Shown: positions 49,101-61,700 of the stretch, one piece after another
Numbering within the stretch: the stretch's first letter is position 1
Layout of the letters: each line of letters begins with the position of its first letter
Source of the DNA: Trichinella spiralis
Lineage: Eukaryota; Nematoda; Enoplea; Trichinellida; Trichinellidae
Length of the DNA stretch: 64,000 nt
Reading direction: 5' to 3'
Assembly: GCA_000181795.3 (NCBI GenBank)
Contig: CM012955.1
Location: 1,033,956 to 1,097,955 of the forward strand
Notes under the pieces: generated by a model
What the model was told of the DNA's origin: nothing
Databases searched by the model: none
Seen by the model: only the letters and a program-made list of their open reading frames with translations
Translations under genes and position numbers: made by a program

Positions 49101-51920
49101 GTGATTGTCAATTCAAATTCAAAGTTTAATTTTGAATATTTTATTTTTGTTGAATAAAATTGAATCGATTGATCGAACGTATCAAGTGAACTTCTTCCTG
49201 TGCACACGACAAGGTTGGTTTGTTGAAAATGCCGAGCTGAAAAGTACAACGAAGCTTCATTGGCACGATATGCCGATCAGAGCAGCATCTATTGCCGTTG
49301 GCTATGCATCTTTTTTCGAATGGATCAGCAATTCTGTAATTGAATGTCAAAAATTGTCCAAACAACATCCGCATAATTTTAAACATCTCTTTAACTGAAA
49401 TAAATCAAATATCGGCAGTTGATTATGCTGTCAACAATCGCAATATGAAAAGAAACAAAACCATATAACAATGACAATGATGGAAATTAATTGATCTGAT
49501 GAAAGTGCAGGATGCTTGGGGAGAAAAAAGCAAGAAAAAGCTAAGCGATCAATATTTTTTATTCACGTTCCAAACAGGGTACAACTTTTCGACATAAAAC
49601 TGAAGATCCAATAAAATTGTATGTGCAAAATTTTGTTAAAAATACTCTCTTAATTCTGGTTATTCTAAATTCAACTTATGCAGATTATTCTTCTATTGTT
49701 TTTTTTCTTCATTTTCAACTGTTTACCAAACAATTGTCCATTTCAACTGTGATAAAATTCGAATCTATTTTCTTTGAATGACGTCATCATACTATTTATT
49801 ATTAGTGCAAATAAATTTAATCAAAAAAAAGAAACATCATTCGTCTTAGGGAAAATTAGATTAAATTTTGTTTGCGTTATGTTTTCATTATCTTTAATAA
49901 AAATATATATTCATTCATGAGTTGAAAATAATTGAAACAAGCAGTGATGTGAAAAAAAGAATTTTGTTTTACTCTTCGAACGGTTACTGTAATTACTAAA
50001 TCACCGCATCAACGTTGAAAGATTTCAGATCGCAAATGTTCCTTATCATAAATAATTATTACTGATCATCTTCTGGCGACGACTAGTCAAATGTTAAACA
50101 TTAATTTGAAGCTATTAAGCGCTTATTAGCTGAGAAAAGTCAAACAATAGGCGAAGCTAACGAACCATTTTCATCATTTCTTTTGTTACCGGCAAATTTT
50201 CATCGTTTTTCTTGTCTGCATACTACTTTTTTGTGAAAGAAAAATAGTATTAAAATTTGAAAACAATACTTTTTGAACAAATTGTAATATTTTAACATGA
50301 ATTGAAATCAATTTTATTTTCTTTACAAATCAAAAAAACAAAAGTAACCCGCTTGATATATGTATTGATTGATCGTTTTGAAATTGTTGACAAAAACATA
50401 AAAAGAAGACACAAAACTGACGTTACTGTACTAGTGATATTCATATTTTAATTCTTATCAACACAAACTTCATTCTCGTTCTCGACTTGCAAAATTATTT
50501 ATCTCGAATTTATCAAAACACTTTCAACATAGGACAACAAGAAATGTTTGCATTTATTTATCAAAGCAACATAAATTTTCTTTCTTTTACCAAAAAGAAT
50601 CAAAAACAAAATTTACAATTTATACAATATCAAAACAAAATAAATTATAAAAAGAAATAAATAAAAAAAATAAAATTCAACGTTTTCTTTCTTTTATTTT
50701 TCAAAGTAGTATACAAACTATCAATCAATTTCAGAAAACAAAATTTCACATTTATCACGAGTTGTATAAAAAGCCATTTCGAATTGATGCAAAAGTGAAA
50801 TTTGCTCTTTTTGCCTTGGTGGAAGAAAGCAGATGTTTACATTTGGATTCAAGTGACGTTGCGTTTGTCAAAATTGTTAACGATTTTTACTTTTTCCACT
50901 TTGATAGACAAACATCACAAAGTTTAACGATTGTCAACGGAAGTGATGGTTATATGGAAAACGTTTTTTTCGCTTCATAAAAAACACGCGTCCTTGATTA
51001 TGCATTGTTGGAAACGGTTTTGAATCGAAATCAACGTGAATATAAATTTACAAATTGAATTACAATTTATAATTTGAAAAGAAAATAAAACTTTCAATGA
51101 GATATTTTCAAATTGGAAATTTTTTTCACACTTGGTTTTCATATATTTGTAACTCATTAAAAAATATATTTTAAACTGTATTTGTTACAATCGTCATTTT
51201 ATACCTAATTGTCGGTTACGGTATATTTACAAAATTGTACATTGAAACAAATAGATATGAGTGAAATAATATTGAAAAAAAGTTTTTTTCATTTTAAAAT
51301 ATTAACAACAAACTATAATAATATCTTTACAAATAAATAACATTTTATTATAAAAAACCATAATATACAAAGTAACAAATGATGAGGAATAATAAAAAAT
51401 CTGAATTTTTTGAACATAGCAAAATAATAAGTGTAAAACATTTTGCATTTTCTTCCTTCTTTGATTTTCACCGGTTCATTTTTATCAGCTAACATAAAAT
51501 CATCAAACTAAAGCAGCACATATCCAGCCCACTGTTCCATTGTCAAAATCTTCGCTTTCGTTTTATATCTTTCTATGATAATCTTTGGGTTGTTGATTTA
51601 GCAATTTACCTGATTTGATGCATAATTAGGCGGCAATTTTTATCTCAGGTCGACTTTACTGTTAGCGGCAAATAGCTTACATGAATTGTTACTCTAGAGG
51701 CTAAAGTGACCATCATATTATATATTCTGGCCCGTCACAATGTTTTGACATTTGTTTTTCTTTCTTTCGTTTTCCGTTGCTAAAGTAATTTTTACTTCCT
51801 CATACTTTCAATGTCAATGTAAATTAAAAAACAGTAAAAGAGCTTTTTTTTACTTTGAAAAATGTTCATATCTGCATAAATAACTATTTGCTATAGCAGT
51901 GTTGTATGATTTGCTTCATT
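46135..51920. other. Long AT-rich intergenic region
   Basis: 5.8 kb without a recognised gene. A plus-strand frame at 49105-49398 (97 codons) has balanced composition after residue 25 (TRQGWFVENAELKSTTKLHW) but no identifiable domain, and lacks clear exon partners. Frames at 48068-48271, 48502-48744 and 50762-50980 look like chance. It could hold non-coding RNA or regulatory DNA; the sequence alone does not show it. Confidence 0.35.
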
Positions 51921-52230
51921 TTAACCCTTGGGTGGTGACGTGCATGATCCGACCGTTAGTGGTGACGTGGGGTCCTCTGGGCCCCAACTCGTGATTTCAC
52001 ATTTATTGATGTTGAATCAAATTTTTTCCGCTTTTTGCAGTCGTATTATATACTTTCTTATTTTTTCACTGCGCATTTGTTCTGGCAGACAGAACTTTTC
52101 ACATAATTTAGATTGCAAATGTTTGATTCTACACTTGTTGGGCCTGGCCTTCCGGAATATATTTTATACGCTCTTGTTGGTACATTTCTGGATGGCTCTT
52201 GCTTACTCCATGAACAGACATGATCTCTTC
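51921..52230 (-). mobile_element. Remnant of a piggyBac-like DNA transposon end
   Basis: A TTAA (51921-51924), the piggyBac target, is followed at once by CCCTTGGG, a typical piggyBac-type terminus. Inside are a direct repeat GTGGTGACGTG (51932-51942 and 51959-51969) and the imperfect palindrome GGGGTCCTCTGGGCCCC (51969-51985), both usual for subterminal regions of this family. On the minus strand about 150 nt further in is a short frame ending SSVCQNKCAVKK, resembling the Cys-rich C-terminus of piggyBac transposases; its orientation, C-terminus facing the TTAA end, is as expected. The other end and the catalytic domain were not found, so the copy is strongly truncated. Family call is by motif only. 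Confidence 0.45.
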
Positions 52231-52452
52231 CTATTAAATTGTGAATATCTTTGTTATTTATTAAATATAAATTATTCTTAATAATTGAAATTAAAAACTT
52301 TACATTAAAAATTCTAAATTTCAGGCATTTGCTAATTATGTTTTAAAAGTACAAGTTGCCGCAGTTATAAACTTTTTGGGGTGTTCATAGTTCAGATGAA
52401 CGTAATTTTCATTATTATTTACTGTATGTTGTTTACTTCGAAATATTTTGTT
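52231..52452. promoter_or_regulatory. ISCU upstream region
   Basis: About 220 bp between the transposon-like remnant and the ISCU start codon, which leaves the remnant in or next to the ISCU promoter. No specific box recognised. Confidence 0.3.
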
Positions 52453-53203
52453 ATGGCATTGGCGCTCCGGTTAAAGGTTTTAAATTTTATTAAAAGTGAA
52501 TTTGGCATTTTAATTGCTTCAAATTATCATAAAAATGTAAGCCATTAATTAATTTTTCGTTGTTTTACGTGGGTTAATATTTGATATAAAGAATAAATTT
52601 TGTTTCATTGGTTAAAATTTAGGTTTTGGATCATTATGAAAATCCAAGAAATGTAGGATCTTTGGATAAGTCAGATCCGACGGTCGGTACTGGTGTCGTT
52701 GGTGCACCAGCTTGTGGGGATGTAATGAAGCTGCAAATTAAAGTTGATGAAAATGGTCGTATAACGGACGCTAAGTTTAAAACGTTTGGTTGTTGTTCTG
52801 CGATAGCTAGTAGCAGTCTTGCGACAGAATGGATAAAAGGAAAATCTGTAATTACGTATAAATATATAAATAAAAATTGTTTGTTGAAAGCTTATAAATG
52901 ATCCGTTTTAGGTTGAAGAAGCATTGCAAGTAAAGAATCATGAAATTGCAGCGGAGCTTCGTCTGCCTCCAGTCAAAATACATTGCTCTAGTTAGTTTCG
53001 TTTTACTTTATATTTTTTAACTTTATTTTTAATATGCAGTATTTATATTTTTAAATGGATGTGTCAAAACCGTTTATTTTGCAGTTTGTGTATTCATAAT
53101 TCTTTTTCATTTTTTAGTCCTCGCAGAAGAAGCTATCAATGCCGCTTTGAATGATTACAGAAGTAAACAAAAGAAAGTCACTGGTGGTGGTGGTAGTGAA
53201 TAA
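52453..53203 (+). CDS. ISCU: Iron-sulfur cluster assembly scaffold ISCU
   Basis: Mitochondrial scaffold on which the NFS1 desulfurase complex builds Fe-S clusters. Four exons: 52453-52536, 52623-52847, 52912-52990, 53118-53203; in phase, 157 aa (human 167). Exon 1 gives a short basic/hydrophobic presequence ending NYHKN; then VLDHYENPRNVGSL, the first ligand Cys in GAPACGDVMK, the second in FKTFGC, the LPPVK chaperone-binding motif, and the third Cys in KIHCS. Oddity: the second Cys is normally followed by Gly (GCGSAIASSSL), but here the text is GCCSAIASSSL (second TGT at 52794-52796). The C-terminus is a Gly-rich VTGGGGSE. Poly(A) signal 53360-53365 lies next to the signal of the convergent small gene. 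Confidence 0.96.
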
Positions 53204-53441
53204 TTGGGAAATGTTTTCTTAATTAAAATGAAGTCTTTCACCATTTTTTACTTTTGAAACATTTTTATAGTAATTCTCTCAATTTGTTAGAAGTAATCTA
53301 TATCATTTGCTATTTCTGTAGAATATACGGATTGAATAGCAAATTTGAATTGTTTATTTAATAAATTTCACAAGTAAAATAAAAAAAGTCGCATCAGGTT
53401 TGCAGTTGATAAAAGCCGGGCACTGGCCTGAGGTAGATGGA

Positions 53442-53706
53442 TCACGGGTGCGGCGGAGGCTTGTTGATCATAAATGGTGGGAATAGGTGTAGTTCTTTAA
53501 ACGGTTCGTTTTCTTGAATTGCCTTCTTTTCTATTTTGTATGTCAAGTGACGATCCAACGGGCAGATTTCCATGTGGTCTTTCTGACTGATCACGATCAT
53601 CACTTCTTAATTTGTCCACATTACATACATCCTTGCAGTCTTTTATATTCAATACAAAAATAAACATGCTTAATAACAAGGAACACGCGGCGTACATTCG
53701 GCACAT
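53442..53706 (-). CDS. Small unidentified minus-strand gene, two overlapping frames
   Basis: Two open frames overlap. One (53706-53497, 69 aa) begins with a signal-peptide or TM-like stretch (AACSLLLSMFIFVLNIK) and cysteines. The other (53600-53442, 52 aa) has the more protein-like text: EICPLDRHLTYKIEKKAIQE, then FKELHLFPPFMINKPPPHP before the stop. A minus-strand AATAAA at 53353-53358 lies 84 nt beyond the second stop, supporting a transcript. The second frame may be a final exon (acceptor-like ATTAAG just before it), with the first frame a chance or alternative exon. I do not recognise the product. Confidence 0.35.
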
Positions 53707-55780
53707 ACGTTTAGAAATCCCCCAATATTTTTTCTGTTTATCGGTATGTTTCAGTTTCTATGTCATGCCTTCAAAAACATGGGACAAACTAACGTAAATA
53801 TTGTTTACAAGATGCAACTCAGAAAGATTTGCCATTATGCGAATAACGAACAAAAAAGAAGCATATTCAATGCAATCTCAAATGTCAACCCGCTCCCACG
53901 GCTTTTAATTAAATTTTTTTTTCCTTGTTCAAACTGATTAACTCGAAGCGGCTAGTTAGCAGGAACATCTGCCATTGTGAAAGTAACGAATAAAATAGAA
54001 AAGGAGAATATTAAAATCGAAAAAGTTGTTTAAAAATATATAAATAAATTGCACTGTCAATTGATTTATGTTTAATTTTAACTAAATCGCTTTCAAATAC
54101 AAAACCTTGAAAGGAAAGTTACAAACTTAAAAAGTACTTTAATATCATGAAATAAAAGTATTTAATTGCAAAAAATTAAATTATTTAATTTTATATGTGA
54201 TAATTAATTCTTAAAAATAATTTACAGCATCATTAAAAATTTTTGCAACACAATTTTCACTTTACGGATACGGTACTTCATAAGCATTGAATTATTGGAA
54301 TTGAATATTTAAATCATTATTTATTATAATTTATAAAATAATTTTATTATGATTATAATTATAAGCGAATTTTATGAAGAATTTTAATTTAAAATTTGTA
54401 ATTTAGCTTAGAAAAATTTTCTATTACGTTACAGTAAGAATGTAAATGTGCATTTTATAATACGGAAATTAATTAATAATAAAAAATAATTTATATACTA
54501 TATTTTGTTATATTATTTTAGAAGTACTTTTCCGCTATAAACAATCATTTAAGTAACTAGAACCGGATGACCTAGTTTTGCAAACTTCGAATCGCATACC
54601 ATATTACTGTAAGGATATTATTATACTCCAAGCGGGAAGGCTGCGGTCGGCTCTTTCGTTGCTCTGTTTTGCGTGGTCTTGTTAATTGTTCAGTTTTACT
54701 TTTGAGTTATAGTTAATGATTGTTATCTTAATGAAAATGATAACAATTGTTTCAAAGAGTGAAATGTTTTGGTATTAGATAACGTATAATGTTGATTTTT
54801 TAGTCTGGTGTGTCGTGCGTGGTTCGATCATACGCAATCAATTGGAATACATTCAGTGACTTTAATACCAGCAGAAAAAAAGCGAAATGAGCAAGGTAAT
54901 GATGAACTTATTCGTATAAAAACCAGTACTAAATCTAGTAATACGCTTTCCTCGTTTATTAACTTGTTTTGTAAATACTTCCGCATATTGTCTTCTGGTC
55001 TGTAATTCATTTTTTAAGGCTAAGTCAATCGTTTTAAGGCAGCTTTTTAAATATAACATTTCTTTTTTCTTACTTTCGAATATGAATAATATAAAAGTTT
55101 TGTTTTTTCTTGAGTTGTCCATTGAATATTTTGTAACGTATTTTTATAACGAAGTGTACTTTATTTAATTGTTGACCATGTAAGTTAATTTATTATTATT
55201 ATTTCAATTAAAAATTTAACATATTTATTTAAGAAATATATTTTTTGATAAAATGTGTAAATCTACCCGTATCTGTTGAGTCCTCCATTTTGAGAATAAA
55301 TGTTGAAAGTAAAATGATAAAGACGTAAACCAATTTTTATCATAAATGATAAGGTTCGGTTGGGCTTTTCTTTCAGCTTGAAACTGTATAACTTTTTTGT
55401 TTACATCAAGCACATTTTGTTACTTTTGTTCATGTACCTTTCTAGACTGTTCTCAAAAATAGCACGTTAACTTTATGTTCGACAGCTATTAGCTAAGATA
55501 AGCTATCTTTGTGTACTTTTTAATGTTAAATGGTTACAGTAATTCTGTCTTATAGTTTGTCATTTAGTTAAATCTTAAGAGTTGTCACAAGTCAAATGGT
55601 TAAAAAGTGAAAAGTTGTTTAAAACATCACCAAGCCTAATTGAATGCATTACATTTGAGGTTTTCTGATGATAGATTCTGTTGGGGTTACCAGAATTTAA
55701 ATTTTTGTGTTTTAGATGTTTGTCATTTTTATGTTTATTTAAAGTAATTGCTAAACTACTGGTTAAAAGTTAATAATTAA
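53707..55780. other. Intergenic DNA, upstream of ARID4
   Basis: AT-rich. A GC-richer patch at 54625-54680 (around GGCTGCGGTCGGCTC) may be the ARID4 promoter, in which case a long 5' UTR intron would precede the coding start. Short frames at 54808-55005 have no recognised similarity. No gene identified. Confidence 0.4.
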
Positions 55781-58700
55781 ATGAGCAAAGAGAAAGTGGT
55801 AATTGTATTGTAAAATTTACATGTATTTTTAAAATTTAGTTGCGTAAATAAATTTTAAATTCTATAAATATTTTATAAGAGCAGTAAGTAACATGCTTTG
55901 GAAATATTTCCAAGTCCGCGAAAAAAATCTGCTTGGCCGATATCGATGTACATTCATCACCACACGATAAAAATTTACTTTTGTTTGATAATGTGTTTTG
56001 TCGTATTTTTTCAATTCACGATTTTAAAAGTATTATAAAAATGGTTTTCTTTCAGTTGTTTATTATTGTAACGTTAGTTTTATTAGTTTCGTGAATATTG
56101 CTACTACAGTAATTTTAGTGATGAGTTAGTATGAATTGTTTTTAATGTTTATTTCATCCCCCAAAAATTTATCGCCGCTTGTATAATCGTCATCTTGGCG
56201 CTTTGATTTTTATACATGAGTGTTGTTAAATTTAAATATTTTTAAAATGATAACTAACATTGAATATGAAAGTGTGACGTACACCACTATTTAAAATTAT
56301 TTCTTTTTCAGAACAGCTTAGACCCTTTGTTTTTTCCAATTGGAAGCGAAGTAAGTGCTCGTTTTAAAGGTTCTTTCTGCCAGGCGATCGTGAAAGCAAT
56401 CGTTCCTCACTTGTACTGCAAGGTTTGTGATGAATAACTTTTTAAAAAAAATATTTTTTACATTAATTATTAATTTAGACTTTTCAGTTTTACTTTTCAT
56501 TGTACACTGTATGTTTTAAATAATTTTTTACTTTAGGAGCATAGTCATTTGATGTTTTTTTTTTATAAAGCGAAGAATAGATGTTCAAATGTATTTGCGC
56601 TTGATCATTATTAGATTCATACTATGCTTTGAGTTCATGGGATAAGATGATTTTCGTAGTGGATGTGCATTTAGACACGAACGCAGTGCGAACTTTGTTA
56701 AATAGTTTGCCACCAATTAGTGGACAAATAGCGTTTACTGATTTTTCAAACATTTCCGTTGTTTTTTGCTTAAATTAATTGGCGCCGACTTTTTATTCTG
56801 TTAGTTCCAGTATTATGCGCTTAGTTAAATTTACTGCATAAGTTTCATTGTTTGTTCCTCTGTTTTTTAATGAGTCTGTGTTTAGTGCTTGCAAATATTT
56901 TCGATTTTTCAATTATAGCTGCAACACGCTTGCATTTTGCACTTAAAATTTAAAGTAGAATTGAATGTACATTTGTACTTTACAATCAGACTTTTTTTAT
57001 TTTAAGTTTTTTTAATTGATCGTTTTAATTTATATACTTTTAATTATAGAAAGTTTAGTAATATTTTTTGTTAATTTTTTTTGATCGTGTGCTGCGTTGT
57101 GTGTTTGTGATTTTTCTCCACTGTATTTTCATATATTTGAAAATTTTGTCAATATTAAATACGCTGACATTTGCATGAATTGAACAGTAGATTACGTTTT
57201 TGTGGTGGCAGATGAGCAGATCGTTTTGGTTGCTTGCTCAGCTTGAGGACGCATTTTGAAATCGATAAACGGCGCGTACTTTATTTTGTGATGTCACAAA
57301 GCGCTCTGACCAGGTTTTAACTGATTCGTTTTTTTTTCTTCGCGAATGTTTCGCGTTTGATAGTTAACGGTGAAATTGAATTTTTTTGCTGCGCAGAATA
57401 ATTTAATTTTTTTTGCTTATGACGAAAGGGTAATTTGATGAAGAATGTAATAGTAAATGAAAGCGAAGTGATTGATTTTGGTTGATATTTTTTTTCTTTG
57501 AAAATTCAATCGAATTAAGCGAATTATTTTAAAATTATATTTGCTGCGGTTTTGAAATTACCAACTTATCTATGTATTTGTTTTAATTTTAGATTCAGTC
57601 AAACGGCACCTATTTTGAAGTAGAATTGAACAACGTCATTGGTGATGTGAAAGTGGGAAATCATGTGTGGTTCCGTAATCCATATAACGGAAATTACAAT
57701 CGAGGTGTAATAAAAGTTGTTAAAGATAAGAGTGATTACACCGTTGGTAAGATTTTTTTTAGCATATTGTCAATACTGATTTCTGCTCCACAGTTGAATA
57801 GCGTGTGACAAATTTAGCGGCATGTCTAGTTTTTCGTTTTATCGAAACGGTCGAAATGAAGCATTGCAAAATTATTCTCACATCACTAGTGTAGTCGGTT
57901 TAGTTTGTCAAGGGCGATGGATGTGGATAATAAGTTTTTTTTTCATGCTACCATGTAATGCAGCGTGTGAAAGAAGCAACGGTGACTTCGAAATGAGCGA
58001 TTTAATTTTAGTTTGATTCAAAATTTTCTAGTCGCAGACACAATATGAAAACTACTCGTGAGTTGTTTTATTATTGTAATGAAAAAACATTTTTAAACAA
58101 TTTTCTCGAAAAATAATTTTTTCAAGTATGTAGAAAAATGATAGCCGAATTTTTTCAGATGAACTTACTTAAGTAGCAGTAATGGTTGCTAATCATACTG
58201 TAGAATGGTGCGGCTGCACAGTTGGCTTCTTTGCGCATAAGTTTGAGTAGAATTTGTGTTGTCGTTAGGCGAAAACGTGATGGTGTAGTTTGTTGGACAG
58301 ATGTTCACAATTGTACAAGAGTTAATTATTTTAAAAAAATCCCTTTATGCGGGTGATTAGGCTTAAGACGATGGTAGTGGTAAACAAACGAACTGAAAGC
58401 AAACAAGTAACGCAGTTTTTCAATAGTTCTATCAGTGATGAGGAGGTTTTTTTTTCAACTTTCAATCGAAAATTGTCCACAGAAAGTTTACCCTAGTTGG
58501 TTAGGAACGGTTGGGGCGGTGATTTTGTTATTTTTGTCGTCGACGTTTTTTGAAAAAGCACGGGAGGTAAAAATCAGTTAGCGTTGTTTTGATTGGTCGA
58601 CAGTTGTTGGACGTTTGACATTTGTTGAAGCTCGAATGTGCGAAACGGCGAGCATCAGCAAAGCAGAGCTGTGGCGGTTGTGCATTTTTCGTTCAACAGA

Positions 58701-61700
58701 GCCCGGGCGGACTACGCATTTTCCCCCTTCCATATTCTCATTCGCTATCTGTATATTGCTTATATTTAGATTTCGACGACGGTGACGAGCAGACTTTGCG
58801 TAGGCACCAGCTTTGCTTGAGAGCCAGCAGTTCACCCGCACCGATGGTAAGATTGTGTGATTTTTGTTGTATGTTTTGTAAATATTTTCAAAGATATGTT
58901 GTTGTTGTTGTTGTTACATTGACGTCATCTTTCAGAATTTTTTTAAATTTTGCTGTTTTTTGTGTTGAATTAGACAATTTTTCAAGTCAAGTTTATTTGT
59001 TTATTTATTTCTTCTTAAAAAAAATAATGTCCGCTTTATTATTTTTTTTCAAATTAACTTGCTTTGTGCTTTCAGGAATGTCAAGTGCGCAGTGATGCGG
59101 GCTCTAGCGGAGCTCGAGTGCTGCAGTTTGCAGCTTCAAGTGGCGGTGATTCCGGTGAGCTTGGATTCTGGAGTGGAATGATGATGATGATGATTCATTT
59201 CTTTTTTTTCATTGCTTTTTTAGGCACTAGCGCAACTTCGGATGTTTCAGCTCCGGTTGATGCGAATTTAGTGGTCGGAGCCGTGGTCATTGTACAGCGC
59301 AATTTGCCCGATCTGCAGCAGTTGATTGGTGAATCGGTCGATCTTACCAATCAGTGCTTTCCGGCGTTGGTGGTCACTCCGTCGGCGGCTCCGCATTTGC
59401 ACTGTCAATCGACTACGGATCACGTCGTGCGAAGTTTTATAACAGGAGAATTGTGAGTATTATTAGGTTTGCATTTGCATTTGTCAATTCTATTTTGCTT
59501 TTACAGAAGTGTCGTGACTGCAAGTGAAGTTCGTAGTATCGATGAGTGGCACGGTCGTGAGATTGACAATTTTGTCTTACGTCGAGGTATTCAGTTCTGC
59601 TTTGCTTTGGTTGTTGGGTTTTGGTTTTTATTTTAGTTCATTTTCATTCAAGGTTTGGAGAACGCCAAGGTCTACCTTGAACAAGGCAAGCTTCCTTGCG
59701 GTTGGGACAAGGACGTGTTGCTAGCAGCCGGTACATCTGCGGTACGCGACGTCAGTGGTGAGCTGTCTGCCGGCGAGGATACGTCAAAGACGACTGAAAG
59801 CAGCGATGTTGATTCTGAAGACGAGACGAATGACGAGGATCGTGATCACTTTGTCGCTTGTTTGTACAAATTTATGGACGAGCGCAACACGCCGATCAAC
59901 AAATGCCCTATGCTGGCCGGCAAGGATTTAGACTTGTACCATTTCTACAGAAAAGTGATGCGCGCCGGTGGATACACCCGTGTGAGCAATAAAAATCTTT
60001 GGAAAGTTATCACCGACAAGATGTCTCACAGTTTGGGTGTCAATTTGACGGTGAAATCGGTCCGAGTGGCTTACGAGAGGTGAGTTTGGCCGATTAGAAA
60101 TAATATTCATTTCAAAACCATTGAAGAAGAAATTATTTCTGTGTGTGTGTTTTAGCTTTTTGCTGAGTTTTGAAAATTTTACGCGAAAACTTGGTTTTCC
60201 ATTTAAACAGTACACGCCGGTGACACCCCGTAATGCTACGTCTCGTAACGAGAAGGTTCGACAGTTGTGTTTTTTCACCTCGTATCATATTTTTGTGCAT
60301 ATTTGTATGTGTGGTGGTTTATTTTTTAGGAGTGGATGCGCAGTAAAGCATTGGCTGAGAAAATTCAAGCCGGAGATTCGACCAGTGCTTCGCGTAAGAG
60401 AAAAAAGTACGCTGAAGGTGGTTCGGACGAAGCACATAAAGAAGAAAGTGGCCAAAAAACTGCCGGCGGCGACGGCGGCGACGGCGACGGCGGCAGCGGC
60501 ACTGTTGCAGAACAGCAGCAGAAGAAGCCGTCTGGGGAGACGGTAGTTGTCAAAGTGGAAGCTCATCCGAGTGATTCAAAAAAGTTGCGTCTGGTGGTAA
60601 CCGGTGACAAGCACAAAACTTTGTCGGTGGTCAAAGGGTTGGAGCCTAATGGTGGTGACAATGGTAATAAAGCAAAAGCAGCTGCTACTACAGTTGGTAG
60701 TGATGATGACGGTGGTTCGTCGAATGCGAAGAAACAATTGAAGCGTACTGGTGATTGTGATGATGGTGGTGTTGAAAGTGTTAAAAAGAAGTTGAAGCCG
60801 GCCGCCAAAGTTGGAAAAGGAAAAGAGATTATAAAGGGTGAAGCGCCTGCGGCAGCAGTTCCTGCTAAACGTGGGCAGACGACTGCCATCAGCAAGAGTT
60901 TGCGTAGCAAACACGTTGTTACTGCCGAGTCGACGTCGGTGGTGAGCGACAGGGTAAATCGAGCGCCACCGAAGCGTAGGGCAGTGAGCTCGAGCAGTGA
61001 CATCCAAGATGGTTCTGCTGAGGGTGACCAGCCGACGAAACATTGCTCGGTCACGGTCGGTGCGTCCGGGACCGGGGCGACGATGGCGTCGGCCTCCTCT
61101 TTGGAAGAATTATCTAACACCAACGCTGAGGTGTTGTTGAAAGACAACAAGTTGGAATCGTCGTCGTCTGGGGCGGGTAAGATCTTGAATTTGGAAAAGC
61201 AAAATTCTGAAACGCTGGTTCAAGATGAACTGCAGCAATTGTTAAGTTCTGCTGCTAGTGCAGTTTCTACTGGTACAGAGCAAAATTTGGCAACTAACGG
61301 AACGTCGAAAACGAAAAGTGACACAGAAAATGCTGCACAGATTGTTGTCGATGAGGCGGTTATGGTTGAGAAAAAAGATCAGTCGACAGAACAGTTGATG
61401 GAAATGATGCCACCAGCAGCGGTTGTGGAAGAGGATAGGGTCGTGGCCGAAAGTGGTGACCACGAACAGGCGGTGGCTGATAAAGCAGAGGCTTTGGATG
61501 AAGACACTCAAAATAAAGGTAAGAAAAAAACGGAGAATATTCAAAAGAAAAAGCAAAAGAAAAAAAAGAAAAAGAAGGAAGCCAAAGGGAAGAAGAGTAA
61601 AAAGAAGGATAAAAAGGATGATGATGATGATGAGAATAAGAAGGAGGATGGTGGTGATGGTGTGAAAGTTGTGAAGAAGAGTAAAAAGACGCACAAAGTT

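Noticed and set aside
54808-55005. Short frame as an upstream ARID4 exon
   Set aside because: No similarity to ARID4 N-termini, and the six-codon exon at 55781 joins the conserved exon in phase with family-like length.
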